In this document: piece after piece, positions 11,227-22,223 of the stretch | How positions within the stretch are numbered: position 1 is the first letter of the stretch | Layout of the letters: each line of letters starts with the position of its first letter | NCBI GenBank assembly: GCA_950097015.1 | Contig: CATNEN010000037.1 | Location: 1,426,001 to 1,490,000 of the forward strand | From: Macrostomum hystrix | Lineage: Eukaryota > Platyhelminthes > Macrostomidae | Length of the DNA: 64,000 nt | Direction of reading: 5' to 3' | The notes under the pieces: model-generated | The model's input: only the letters and a program-made list of their open reading frames with translations | Told to the model about the DNA's origin: nothing | Database searches by the model: none | Translations under genes and position numbers: made by a program

Positions 11227-13716
11227 TGGTGCGACTAGTGTACATTAGAAAAATGCTAAAGCAGTCTATTTATTGGTTGTGTTTTTTCTAATATTGTTGC
11301 TATAGTATAAAGTGCAAGGCTAAAGTCTGGTATCACATATATGGAATGAAGACATTTTTTATATCTGAATAGTTTTTATTGCAGATATTATTAAATAAAA
11401 AATGATAAAAACAAATAACTCATACCATGTATTACATTCCTTTGCATTCAAGAAAAAACTTTACATTTAGTACCCATAGATTTTGTCTTTGGCCCCAATT
11501 AATGGTGAAAATGCAACAGAAATGGGAATATGTGCAAGTTTTGCCTGACATAATATTTGGTCTCCAATTTAACTTTGACTCCAGTTGTAACTTTATACTT
11601 TTACTTCAACTACAGATTAGGCCTATAGACTTTTCCTACATTGCTTCTACATTTGTCCATGTATTTTAATATAAAACTAAAAAATTTTTTGGCCTAGTTG
11701 CTTAAAATTAAATTAAGTTGCTTAAAACTATTTTTTCTGTTCATAGACATTGTCAGTGTCCTTCAGGGGAAGTCTAAACGTAATAGTAAATACACAGGTA
11801 AATTAGTTTGCTGCTTCTGTAATTAAAAAAAATACTGTCAATTTTTTTGTTCGCCTAATTTGAACAAAAGTTTGATTTAAATTGACTGAAATATGAGCCA
11901 TTATTATCTGCTCTTAATACTAGCTGTTTGAGAAACTATCTATACAATAATAAATTAATAAAATGATATGACTAATAATAATTGTTAGGCTATCTTGGCA
12001 TCTGCAGAAAGCTTAGTGACAATAAACCTATAGCCAGCAATAGGGTCATTTAATACCCCATTATTATCTATAAATAACTACATATATGGTCATTTAATTA
12101 GAAAGCAACCATATAAAATCTTAGTCTAAAGTACATTCTGAAAAAAATGTTAAAAAGTATGCTTTTGCGATAAAAATTTCTACTGAAATGTCCATATCTT
12201 TCTTTCCTCTTAATGCTTTATTGCATGCCATGCCTCAGCTTGTAGATAATTTCTTCAACTTTCAAATTAGTTGTTCTGTGAAGCACAATAGCTTGTTTCT
12301 GTCTTGCATGAGACCAAGGAAGGAGTCAAAATTCTTGTTTGGTTTTGAAGATACACTGTTTGGTTGATGATACATTACCCTACTATCCACTGTAACTGCC
12401 TGATTCTGAGGCTCAGACTCACATATTATTCCCACATTAAAGTACCAACTCTATGCAATGGAAATACACATGCAAATAATAAAACAACTGAAACTGGTGG
12501 ACAAAAATCCAAGCTTAATATAACAACCAAAAGAGGAAGAATGCCGACTTTTTTACTTCCTTTCATTGGCCCCCTAAATCAAAACTACACAATCCAAGTG
12601 GTACCCTAAAGATTTCAAGGATCCCTTTAGTCCCCGAAACCAAAAGATCGTCCTAGCATTAAGCATGTATGTATTAAATGCTCTTTAACTCATAAACTAT
12701 AAAAATGGCTTAGGCCCTATTAAGTTGTGGGGTAATAATTTTGTCTTAACTTTGCTCTATGTATTTTAGGCTAAAGACAAGTGATAAATAAATCCTTTCT
12801 GTAATTTTTGAGGTAGCTATAAGCTATATACCTATATAGGCCTACTCGTATGTTATAGGCCAAAGCGTTGCTAAAAATATAATCATTGCATTCCTTTTTA
12901 ATCACAGCTTCTAGTCTTTGTACCTACTATTTAAAAATTTGCTTTGCACTTGTAGAGGAACATTATTGAAAAGTATTGTTTTGTTACCGATTCGAAAATA
13001 ATACAAAGCCTAAGTGCCTGTCTAGACCCTGAATTCTCGAACTTTACTCTACATCAATAACTTCGTTCCATAGTGCAGAAGGACGGGTCTTCGTTAAATG
13101 AGCGAAGGAGCTCATTCAACTTACTGTTTAATTGCTTTACTTACTGCAACTAAATTATACTAAACAGGCCTAGCTTACATTATATAATTAGCTGACGACA
13201 AAGCAACTTTCCTTCACAGCTCAATAATTACAATACACACTTTACACATAGACCACTTAACTTGTAACAGGACAAGGCAACTCGACTCATTCATGCCGAT
13301 TCATGCTGATCCCGATTTCGTAGAAAAGTTATTAAAGTTTTTAGGAAAAGGGCAGTATAACATTAAAGCTTATTAAAAGTGAGATAAATTCGCTTACTGT
13401 AGTAGCTAAAGTTCCATATTTCTTTTTTAATAGTTGAGAAAAGATCTATAAAAAAAAAGTTACAATAATCTACTGAAGCTGTTCGACGCGTGATCTCCTA
13501 GTACCAAAGAGACCACTTCTAGTCTTCTAGTGGTCCTTGGTAATATCATATGTGCTTAGCCGACGAGATTTTTCTTCTCCAAGAAAGAAGAGCTGCTAAA
13601 AATTCCGCTTTCCTCTTCCGCTGCTTTTTCAGCTTTATCAGCTTTTTGAAGCAATCTTAAATATTTTATATTTTTCTTTTTTTACTCTATTTTATATTTT
13701 TTATATATTAGACTGC
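11227..13716. other. AT-rich intergenic DNA, no gene seen
   Basis: Both strands are full of stops. Palindromic AGGCCT occurs near 11628, 12839 and 13166. Contains the WDR75 5' region. I see no protein-coding or RNA feature I can support. Confidence 0.5.
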
Positions 13717-14395
13717 CCTGCACGCAATTGGGAAATATACTGCGGGACCTGGACACGGCAGGAGGCCAATTGACCCTCCCGGACGGAATTCTGTCGACGC
13801 TCAGCCCACAATGCTAGGGTTAAAAAAATCCACGGAGCAGATACCATCCTCTCAGACAGCAAACTCATGAAACTCCTCATGAATCAGACATGACAGGGAT
13901 TGCTTTTGGGCCCCTGCCTGCAGTCTCCACCCCCATCGCCGTCGTCACCTTTCGAGTTAACCAGTGGGTGTCCTCAAAGCACAAGGACAAGTGGATCAAC
14001 ACCGGCAGTTTTTGCGCTGCTCTTCCTTCGCTGCTCTCCGCCTGCCCTGCTTGGACCGTAGGTATATCACGTCAGTCACCATATGGCCCTCTCTGGCCAT
14101 GATTGTTTCGCTGGGCATTTAATCTGCGACTGCCCCGCCTTTAATCAGGACAGGCTCACCTACCTCGGCCCAAACCCTGACCTCTCCGATGTTTTCTCAG
14201 GCTTGAGAATATCTGCCTGCTCGTTCGATACCAGCGACTCTCTCCACCTCCTGGATTCTCCGGAGGACCAGCAATGTTGACGCCAGCATACAGGACTCCC
14301 TACGCGACACCATGCACAGCTTTGTCGCGTGGCCGAATGGGGCTAGCGGAATGGACTTACCGATGCTGTCGCACGATGCCCCGTGCAGCTAAGTC
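13717..14395 (+). pseudogene. Possible degraded non-LTR retroelement 3' end
   Basis: A GC-rich island inside AT-rich DNA, with broken open frames on plus. The fragment 14083-14280 contains HLICDCPAFNQDRLTYLG, which resembles the His/Cys-type HLLLECPA motif near the end of LINE proteins. No intact domain remains. Weak call based on composition and one motif. Confidence 0.3.
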
Positions 14396-14754
14396 TATTA
14401 AGTCGAAATGACCAGGCCAGAAAAAACAATGGCAACGCCATATCTAAGCCATAGAAGTACTTTCAAATGCAACAGTCAAGACCGCTACCCAACCGAGAGA
14501 GACGACTTCTCTCTCACTTTACCGCAAGTGTGCGGCAGTTGAATGTTCTGACTGTTGCTGAGTGTATGTCAGATTCTGTGTTACCTCTGCCATTGCACTA
14601 AAGCGAGAGAAAAGGGTACCTGCAGGCTGCTCCACAATACCAAACAGTGAATCGCAGCCAGTGCAGTGATTCAGCATGCTGCTTGCATAGTAAAAAATTC
14701 AGCGCGCCATTAACAAATAAGTAGTAAATTTGAAAGCGAGAGAGGGAGAGAGTG

Positions 14755-14760
14755 TATAAA
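14755..14760 (+). promoter_or_regulatory. TATA box candidate for the first PPxY membrane-protein gene
   Basis: TATAAA after a GAGAGAGGGAGAGAG run. A start about 30 bp downstream would fall at about 14787, which makes the ATG at 14789 an unlikely initiator and supports the ATG at 14906. Confidence 0.5.
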
Positions 14761-14905
14761 TCGCTATTGTGAATGATTCGCGAATAAAATGGGTCGCACG
14801 ATGCTATATAATTTGTTAGAGCAGCTTTGCTGCAACTTGTCGCATCAGGAAGGTAAGAGACAGCACAGCCTCAGCACGAAACCGAAGTTAAACAAGATCG
14901 AAGCC

Positions 14906-15277
14906 ATGACGGTTACACTTTTGCGGCTAGCAATAAATCTTCTCGGCCTGCAGCTGATTCTACTGCCGCAACGCGCTGATGCGGTTACAGACCCATGCCC
15001 AATCGGCTGCATCGCTGCCATATTCTTTGGTGTCATTGTGTTCATTGGCACAGTCATTGGGGTCACTACGGCTGTGTGCTGCTACTTCATCGAGGCCGAA
15101 AAACGCAAAATAGCGCCAGCAAGCAGCGCCGCGTCAAGTCGAGAAGCTCACACTGCAAGCAGTGATGGCGAGTCACCGCCGCAGCCGCTAGCCTACGACC
15201 AGAACCAGATGTACCCGCCGACGTCCAAGGTGACCGAGCCCGCACCGCCAGCCGCCGATCCGATGAATCAGGCATAA
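14906..15277 (+). CDS. Small type I membrane protein, PPxY-trio member 1 (123 aa, no ectodomain)
   Basis: Layout: signal peptide (MTVTLLRLAINLLGLQLILL, ending near ADAV), only a few lumenal residues with DPCPIGC, one membrane span of about 24 residues, juxtamembrane VCCYFIEAEKRK, then a Ser/Ala- and Pro-rich tail with LAYDQNQMYPP. I place the start at 14906 because the next gene starts with the same MTV..LRL and has the same RADAVT cleavage region; an in-frame ATG at 14789 would add 39 residues before the signal peptide. Unlike its two relatives it lacks the Tyr/Ser-rich ectodomain, and its PPxY is degraded to PLAY. The architecture resembles the Shisa/CYYR1/WBP1-like class of Cys- and Pro-rich single-pass proteins, but I cannot assign a named family. 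Confidence 0.75.
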   Translation: MTVTLLRLAINLLGLQLILLPQRADAVTDPCPIGCIAAIFFGVIVFIGTVIGVTTAVCCYFIEAEKRKIAPASSAASSREAHTASSDGESPPQPLAYDQNQMYPPTSKVTEPAPPAADPMNQA

Positions 15278-15749
15278 AACTATGCGCTGCATCTTTTCCA
15301 GGTAGAACTGCCCTTTTTTTTGAACAGGCATCTTTTCCAGACTGCAGACTAGAACAATATGTTTGTACGATCATTTGAACTTTGTCATCTCCTTATTAAA
15401 GCAGATCTCTTGAAGTTGACCTACATCGCGGTGCCAAATAGTCCTATCATAGAAATTTGCTGGTTCGTCAAAAATGTTTATTTCCTTAAATAATTACGTC
15501 AAGCCAGAAAAGCAGAAATATAAATTAAGCTCGCCCGTCTTGACACCGATTATCGAGTTTCACGAACACTGCTGCGGCCCGTTTTAAACCTAAACGAATG
15601 GAAAATGGCGATTAATTGCCTTTAAAAAACACACACAAAGAATTTCACAAACTGATTTGATATCTTGACTGCAAATAATTGCCTGACTTTCATACCGTTT
15701 CGTCCTTTTTCTCGATAAATGTGTGAGTCAAATGCATTGAATACTACTT

Positions 15750-15870
15750 GTAATATTAAGATTTGCAGGAGGGCTGCGGTCACTGGCAAATCATTCGGTG
15801 ACAGTAAGGACAAGGAAATTCTAGCCATTCCACTGACTTTTGAGCGCACACGCACACTGATGCAGTACTT
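15750..15870 (-). mobile_element. SINE family 1 fragment (3' part), reverse orientation
   Basis: Contains, on plus, GCAGGAGGGCTGCGGTCACT, CATTCGGTGACAGTA and CACTGACTTTTGAGCGCACA, matching the 3' half of the family seen full-length at 58795-59170. Confidence 0.75.
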
Positions 15871-15944
15871 TAGCAGCATGTAACGTCGATTATTTTCTCG
15901 GTAAATAATCCATCCCATTTTAATTGTAACCATGAAAAATAGTG

Positions 15945-16245
15945 GAGGTCGTAGCCTAGAGCGTCGAACTCACGGCTTGAAGGTCAGGGGTTCGATTCCT
16001 GACTCCATCGGAAAAATTTGTGTCCTTTCGCAAGACACTTAACTCTGCATTGATAAAGTTCACCCAGTTGTTAAATGGGCACCAGCATTAGCTGGGTTAA
16101 TTGAGGGTGGGTGTGGCGTCCCCAGTCCATGGTCTGAACAGCTGTACGCAGCCTTCAGATGCGCCGCGCAATAGCTGCGGCTGTGCTGTTCGCTGCACAT
16201 CTGGCCCGATTGGGGCAGGTGTAATCAATTTTTATTATCATTGCA
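15945..16245 (+). mobile_element. SINE family 2 copy, near full length
   Basis: tRNA-like head with A-box region GTAGCCTAGAGCG and B box GGGGTTCGATTCCT, then GTGTCCTTTCGCAAGACACT and TAACTCTGCATTG, then CCCCAGTCCATGGTCTGAAC, ending GATTGGGGCAGGTGTAATC with a TTTTTATTATCATT tail. Pol III promoter boxes plus the body shared with 5388-5652 identify a tRNA-derived SINE. Confidence 0.87.
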
Positions 16246-17494
16246 ACCTAGCCAAACAAGACTTGGTAAAAATCGGGCGTTGTTACTGTAAGTACTATGA
16301 GTTATTTTCGAAAACATAAAAAGGTCATTGCATAGCGTAGCAGGAAAAATTCACCTCATTTATGCTTTAAGCAAAGCATTAAGCGGAGCCCCTGTCCATT
16401 TTTTGTCCGTTTCGCATACTCTTTGGTACATGCACACACCGCGAGAAGCAAATTAGCGTTTCCAACGGCTGGAACTTAGTTCTATGAAACTCTTGTTTTC
16501 AGCTTAGCGCAATAAGCCACTGCTGCTGCTGCTAGCGACGATGTCCAGGTCCTCAACTAGCTTAACGCATCCGATACCGCTGAACACCTGAGCATGATCC
16601 TGGAGGATTTTGTCAAGCTACAGATGGTCCAGCATTGTGCTGTGGGTAAGGCGGCCTTCGTTACAGAGTAGATTTTAAAGGGCCATTTGCACGACCCAGA
16701 GTGAACACCCGAGCAGCATTTATCCTTCCCAGGACAGTTGCTCCTTCGCCATTGAAGAAGAAGAAGGATGCGTTGCAGGTGACTCAAAACACCTTGACCG
16801 GCAAGATGATGAATTTATGATGAATTGAACCCAGGGCTCGGCGAGTTTCTCCATGAGTGCATACTGTTGTGTGGGATTCTAGTAATTAAAAAACATTTAA
16901 CCAATCGGGTAGATTTCGCCAAGTCTGTGCGTTCTCATTGGCTGATTGCGATGACGCAATTATCGATCGATGAGTTTTTTGCTTACGCATTGGCAATTAG
17001 CATTAAACTGCAATCTCGGAAAGTGTAAGTGTTTACACTTACTCGTAAGTGTTTCTTTAATTCTCTATTGCTTTGCACCATTCAGTACATTGCTTGAGTT
17101 TTCTATCGTCTGATCGGCCATTATAATTGTCTGTGCTCTGACTTGTAGCATTGCTTTGCAGTTCCTAAAGTATATCCTCCCAAAAACTATAAATATGAGA
17201 ACATCATATAATCCTTAGACGAAATGATGAACAACGGTCATATCTTAGCCCTTTCTCCTTTCTGCTTCTACGATGTCTGCTCTAGTTTGTGTATTGCATA
17301 AATTACTGTATGGCAAAAAGAATAATATTTAATTCTCTTGTCCCTGAGAACTTGCTTTAAATTTGTATTCAGCACTTTTTCGTTTTGTTTGGAGTCGGTG
17401 CAAAAATAGCTCTGACGCTTGACTAGGCGTACTCTAGAGCATGCTCATAGCTCATGGCGCTCAATTCGTGCAATGAGCATGATAAATATCCACA
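16246..17494. other. Intergenic DNA, no gene seen
   Basis: No supported ORF. A 7-bp inverted repeat AGTGTAA/TTACACT lies near 17020-17040. Confidence 0.4.
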
Positions 17495-17690
17495 ATGCTA
17501 ACTGGATTCAAGCCGCAGTGGGAGTCCACACTGCCTGATGATATGAAAGCCAGGGCCAGATATGCAACTCTGCGCGTGCGTGAGTGCTCAGGAGTCTGTG
17601 TAATGGGCAGAGCTGCCTATTGCTGGCTGCGGGTCTACTGTCACCAAATGATGTGCCACTGCCCAGCACTAGTTGCTTCAGCGCGACGGT
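17495..17690 (+). mobile_element. SINE family 1, diverged partial copy
   Basis: Matches the family core: CACACTGCCTGATGATATGA, GTGCTCAGGAGTCTG, ATGGGCAGAGCTGCCTATTG and GGCTGCGGGTCTACTGTCAC. The tRNA head and the tail are missing. Confidence 0.75.
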
Positions 17691-18057
17691 GCAAACGCGC
17701 ATGCTTTAAATAGCGCTTATACAATAAATTGCTCAAGTGCGGTAAATTAAGCCCATGTTTTAGCTAACAGAAGAGTTTAGCTTAAAGCGCTTGATGTACA
17801 AAGAGTGTTAGCAAACCGACAGATAGGGAGGGACAAGAAGTTGAATGTGCACAGATCCAATGGCGACGAAAAAGACGCAAAATATTTATGATTGGACCGT
17901 CAAAGCCTAATAAAAACAAAGCATGGCAAAAACTTTGTTGAAACTTTCTTTGTTCTACTACTCTCGCATCGAGAAATAGAAAGACAGAAAGAAAGGACTA
18001 TCTAGTCTGAAACTGCGACTAAAGCGAATCAGGACGGCGTGAAGCCAGATCAAAACC

Positions 18058-18549
18058 ATGACGGTGAAATTTTTGCGGCTATCAATGAGGCTGCTCAGTA
18101 TACTGTTGATTCTGCTGCTTCATCGAGCCGATGCGGTCACTTATTACAGCACATATCGCTCCTACTCTTTCTACTCATACTCGTACACCTCCTTGTGCTC
18201 AGTCTCCTGCATCGCTGGCGCAGCGGTTGGCGGTCTCATTTTCATCGGCATAGTGGTCACGGTCATCGTGGTGCTCTGCTGCTACTGCGCGCAAGCGTCC
18301 AAGCGAACTATTGCGCCATCCAGCTTTGTGCTGTCGAGTCAAGGAGCTCACGCGGCTGGCAGTGGCGGCGCGTCGTATCCGACTCAGCCGCATGTGCAGC
18401 CACCGCAGCCGCCAGCCTACGATCAAAACCTGATGTACCCGCCCTATCCGCCAGCGGATGCCATGTACCCGCCGGCTCCCAATACGAAGCAGCCCGACAC
18501 CGCGTATCCGCCAGCCCCGCCGCCGGCCTACCCGGCAGAACAGGCGTAA
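18058..18549 (+). CDS. Small type I membrane protein, PPxY-trio member 2 (163 aa)
   Basis: Signal peptide to about residue 26 (ending HRADAV), a Tyr/Ser-rich ectodomain of about 18 residues (YYSTYRSYSFYSYSYTS), CSVSC, a Gly-rich span with IAGAAVGGLIFIGIVV, a juxtamembrane CCYCAQASKR, and a Pro-rich cytoplasmic tail. The tail holds two PPAY motifs (QPPAYDQ and the near-terminal PPPAY) plus repeated MYPP/YPPA units: candidate WW-domain (Nedd4-type) docking sites. Single exon; the start is fixed by alignment to member 1. A Shisa/CYYR1-like relative is plausible from the Tyr/Cys-rich juxtamembrane and PPxY tail, but no named family is certain. Confidence 0.85.
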   Translation: MTVKFLRLSMRLLSILLILLLHRADAVTYYSTYRSYSFYSYSYTSLCSVSCIAGAAVGGLIFIGIVVTVIVVLCCYCAQASKRTIAPSSFVLSSQGAHAAGSGGASYPTQPHVQPPQPPAYDQNLMYPPYPPADAMYPPAPNTKQPDTAYPPAPPPAYPAEQA

Positions 18550-18966
18550 ATATGCGGCGTCGACTGGGGGATGTCGACTGAGTCTCCTTGTGCGAACTGA
18601 TCTCTCAAAATTCTCATGCACTGCTTTGTTTTTGCTGTTGATAATGCGAAGATAAAAAAAACCTGCGAATAGTTGCCATGTTAAGTATGTGACTGCAAGA
18701 AGTGCAGAGAGTAAGATACTCGATTTGAAAATATATTTATCGTGTCCTAAATACGTAAAAACAATTATTGAGTATTATTTGCGGCTTTTAAAGTTGTATA
18801 AATTACTAAATATAATCGGCGTTCTGCGACTGAAATTTCTTAAATTTCAGCAAAATTTCAACAAGCAGCCTTATAAAATAAATGAACAGGTTAAGAAAAA
18901 CATAATAATTACTTTACTTGACCATGTAGCTTTAACTTAGAACGACGGAGTAGTTCGCACTGGCGC

Positions 18967-18974
18967 TGACGTCA
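18967..18974. promoter_or_regulatory. Perfect CRE octamer upstream of PPxY-trio member 3
   Basis: TGACGTCA inside the palindrome CTGACGTCAG, 463 bp before the member 3 start codon. It matches the CREB/ATF consensus; function is inference. Confidence 0.35.
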
Positions 18975-19360
18975 GTTCACTGTGTACTAAAATTTGTGCG
19001 CATGTTTTATTTTTAGAAGATGGCATCCATAAACACAAGTCCTTTGCTAGAAACTGCAAGAAAAGCTCCGAATTTTTTTCCTTTCGTCTTTGATATAGTC
19101 AACACCATGAAGAGTGAAGAGTGAGGGATAGTGGGTCGCCTGCCTGACTGCCTGACTGTGTCTGGCAGGACAGTACTCATGGCTTGAGCAATAGACCAGT
19201 TGAGAGACAAGAGAAGGCAGTCGAGATGTAAGACTGAAGAAATGGAAAGAGAGGCCGGGAGAGGCGGAGGGGCGCTGCCGAATCTCAAAACGCACCATAT
19301 CAATGCTATAGTTCGGACGAAGGGCGTTGCAGTATAAGTGGGTCAAGATGGCTTAAAAAA

Positions 19361-19368
19361 TATATATA
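19361..19368 (+). promoter_or_regulatory. TATA-like box for PPxY-trio member 3
   Basis: TATATATA about 70 bp before the ATG at 19437, consistent with a short 5' UTR. Confidence 0.4.
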
Positions 19369-19436
19369 TGAGCCAAAAAATAGAGTTTAGCATTTCCTGA
19401 CCTGATTATTCTAAAGCCAAACTTTCAAAAGCCAGC

Positions 19437-20015
19437 ATGACGATTCAGTTGCTGGCATCATTAGTTTTTCTGTGTCTGCTGACACTGATATTACCCAGTG
19501 ACGCCGCCCACTACTCAAATCGCTTCTCTTACTCATACTATTCCTATTATAGATATTATAGTCACAACTACTACGGATACGTCTATTCGTATTCGCTGAC
19601 CTGCTCAATTAGCTGCATCGCTGGCGCAGTAGTCGGAGGCCTCATTCTTCTTGGCCTGCTGATTGGTTTGGTCGTGTTTCTCTGCTTTTACTGCAAAGCG
19701 GCTAACAAGCGCAGCGTTCGACCGGCAGCCGCTAGCTTCGTAATGACCAATCAGCGCCGTCCAATCAGCACCGTCAACGAGGCCGGCGGCGACGGTCTGC
19801 CGTCATATCCGACCCCGCCGCAGACGCATCAGCAGTCAGGCGAGCCGCAGCCGCCAGCCTACGACCAGAGCCAGGTGTATCCGCCCAATCTGCCAGCGCC
19901 TTTCATGTACCCGCCGGCGCCCGTGATGACGGTACCGGACACCGTCTATCCGCCCGGACCACCGCCGGCTTATTCGGCTAGTGCCGAGAGCAGCTCGCAT
20001 GACCAGCAGACCTGA
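19437..20015 (+). CDS. Small type I membrane protein, PPxY-trio member 3 (192 aa)
   Basis: Same plan as the two upstream paralogues: signal peptide (MTIQLLASLVFLCLLTLIL, cut near SDA), a longer Tyr/Ser ectodomain of about 35 residues (YSYYSYYRYYSHNYYGYVYS), CSISC, a span beginning IAGAVVGGLILLGLLIGL, CFYCKAANKR, then a Pro-rich tail with QPPAYDQSQVYPP and PPPAYSAS. It has two PPxY motifs. The three genes form a same-strand tandem family with spacing of about 2.8 and 0.9 kb, and the ectodomain grows from absent to about 18 to about 35 residues. Single exon. Role unknown; PPxY implies recruitment of WW-domain proteins such as HECT ligases. Confidence 0.85.
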   Translation: MTIQLLASLVFLCLLTLILPSDAAHYSNRFSYSYYSYYRYYSHNYYGYVYSYSLTCSISCIAGAVVGGLILLGLLIGLVVFLCFYCKAANKRSVRPAAASFVMTNQRRPISTVNEAGGDGLPSYPTPPQTHQQSGEPQPPAYDQSQVYPPNLPAPFMYPPAPVMTVPDTVYPPGPPPAYSASAESSSHDQQT

Positions 20016-21084
20016 TTTGATCAGCTCGCTGCTTCGACACTTTTTTCCTGAGTCAATTGCCCACTATGCTTAGAAAACAATGTACCATATGCCTAACCAT
20101 TCAAGCCGGATGTACAGCCAATGGGCCAGCCGCAGCTATGGCATCCTATGGCAGCTATGTGGAGCTCAGTTGTTCAACCCATGGACTGGGGTATACATAT
20201 TAGACCTGTGGAAAACTGAACTAACGAGGAATTAACAGTAGGACTACCAAGCCATTTTGCCGCCCGTTTTTATACCAGGGGCTATTTCCCCCTGAATTTT
20301 TTTGGCAGCGCCTGAATGCTAACAGCGTTTGGTGGTGACTGGTTGGTTGACAGACTAGGTAGTGGTGTACTATGGTATAGCTGCGCCTAATATTTAGGCT
20401 TTATCAGTGAAGTTGGAGAAATTCGCGTCAGGGTGTCCATAGTTCTTAAGATTTCGGGCCAAAGACGCTGATACGACTATAAGATAATATTATAAGATAA
20501 GATTAGCTGATAAGATAAGATTTTAAGTATGAATCTCTAGGTTTGGCTGCAACATCCCCTAGCTTTTCATACATAGCCAGGATAATTTTAAAATACCATC
20601 TAAGCCAAAAGCAAAATGTTGTAAAAATGTAGCTGTAGGGACGGGGTTTAGATGTAACCAAGTTGAACTTTAACCGATCTTTGTGAAAACTGCATTCCAC
20701 GGCCCCCACCCAACACTTTCTTCTTATCGCGTAAATATTCAAGGCAATAATTAATCTGGCCATAATTTTATCTTATTCTATAAATTAATTCTCTGCGAAT
20801 ACTATCTAATTCAGCTGCGAATGTATACCCATCAAATGATGTACCCATACATCATATATGCATTTTTCTGCCTACTATGCACAGGAATTTGGATTACTAC
20901 GAGATTATTACTCGTAATTATGCGACTTTGCTTCAAATGTGCATACTATCAAATCAACAAACGGTGCTAATCTGTTTTAGAAATATATTGTCTAACAAAT
21001 AATTCTAATCGATGGTGAAATTCGAATTTTAAAGGATTGAAAACCGCGTTAATAAGAATGCAATTTAGTGAAACGTTTTTGGTT
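20016..21084. other. Intergenic DNA, no gene seen
   Basis: No supported ORF. A short SINE family 2 remnant (AACCCATGGACTGGGG) lies near 20178. Confidence 0.4.
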
Positions 21085-21405
21085 ACGAAGGGTGACTAAC
21101 AGAGTTGTTAACGCGTTTACTCATAGCACCAAGGTCTAGGTGAGCTCAATTCCGAGGAGAAACCTCATTAATTTGGGATGTGCCTATTTGAGGGCCAACC
21201 CCCCAAAGCACAGTGAGAGCGCACACTGCCTAACGACGAGAAAGCCAGTACAGATGTACACCCATGTGTGTGTGTGCGCCTGTGTATTGTATCTGTGTGC
21301 GTGTGTGCTCTGGATTCAGCGGAATGGGCAGAATTGCCTTCTCGCTGGCTGCGGGCTTATTGTCACCAAATGCTGTGCCAGTGCCCAGACCTGAGACCAT
21401 AGTCC
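21085..21405 (+). mobile_element. SINE family 1 copy
   Basis: Diverged tRNA head (AACAGAGTTGTTAACGCGTT, AGCTCAATTCC), then TTGAGGGCCAACC, CACACTGCCTAACGACGAGA, a GT-rich stretch and ATGGGCAGAATTGCCTTCTC. Confidence 0.8.
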
Positions 21406-21409
21406 TTGC

Positions 21410-21899
21410 CTATAGTTGCCGTCTGCAGGCTGTTGCGTACCGTTGGAATATCAGCGTCTCTACCAAGAACTTTTAATGTTATCAACTGCTTTTCCAAAGC
21501 TCTGCTGATAGTCGAGATGCCGACAACCAACTAGAACTGTTCGTTCAACTTCTGCTGCAGTTGCTGCAACGTCAACAGAGGGTTTCTCTTGATTTTATTG
21601 AGGAGCAGTTGGACCTGAGGCTCAAGCAACTTGCTCTGGTGATTACCACCCCTTCGCAGACGATTTCTTCTGCCCGTGGTTTCAAGGCGCAGAGGGATGC
21701 TGTAAACCGTATTTTCTTTAACATTCAGCAACCTTGCGATGTCCTTTGGGTGTTCACCCCTGTCGAGCGCTTCGATCACTAGCCCATGGCGTTCGTTCGA
21801 GAGTCTAACATATGGTCCACGATTCTGTTGCTGTTCTGGCTGTTCCGCAGCAGCTGCAAATGAGGAGTTGCTTCCATCCTCACTACACGTGTCAGTCAT
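21410..21899 (-). pseudogene. Tc1/mariner-like (IS630) transposase N-terminal fragment, nonsense-interrupted
   Basis: From ATG 21899 the frame encodes an acidic leader, then a helix-turn-helix region (IEALDRGEHPKDIARLLNV) and a second helical block typical of Tc1-like DNA-binding domains. A TAG at 21531-21533 stops it after 122 aa, but the same frame continues with VVGISTISRALEKQLITLKV, clearly the second HTH, to about 21410 where SINE family 1 sequence begins. So this is a dead copy with a nonsense mutation and a SINE at its 3' end. The DDE catalytic domain is absent. Confidence 0.7.
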
Positions 21900-21953
21900 A
21901 TTTAAGTTTAAATATAAGAGGAAAAATATAAAATGGTATGGATCAAATTGATG

Positions 21954-21958
21954 CTTGT
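21954..21958. repeat. Left target-site duplication of the BEL/Pao element
   Basis: CTTGT directly before the left LTR; the same five bases follow the right LTR at 28188-28192. Confidence 0.85.
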
Positions 21959-22185
21959 TGTCGGATTCATCTGGCAATCCTCCACGTTAATTCAAGCTTG
22001 CCCTACTGCGCTAAATTTAGCTCCTTGTTACACCTTGTTTACCCATAGACACCCCCAGCCTCAACTGTACTCTTAAATTAAATACAAAGTCGCCCAGCCG
22101 TTCCCCAAAAGAAACTACACACACGCATGTTCGTTCTAGCAACTTAAGCTTAACATAAAGCCTTTGTCTCAGTCAGTTGACGACA
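21959..22185 (+). repeat. Left LTR
   Basis: 227 bp, begins TG and ends CA, matching 27961-28187 at 226 of 227 positions by eye. Confidence 0.93.
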
Positions 22186-22188
22186 AAT

Positions 22189-22199
22189 TGGTAGCAGAG
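22189..22199 (+). promoter_or_regulatory. Primer binding site candidate (initiator Met tRNA)
   Basis: TGGTAGCAGAG, three bases after the LTR, is complementary to the conserved 3' end CTCTGCTACCA of animal initiator tRNA-Met. Confidence 0.65.
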
Positions 22200-22223
22200 C
22201 GTGGTTTGTTTGGCACCAAGGCA

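Noticed and set aside
14789-14905. Upstream ATG extension of PPxY-trio member 1
   Set aside because: It would place 39 polar residues before the signal peptide and lies at the predicted transcription start; the paralogues start at the downstream ATG.
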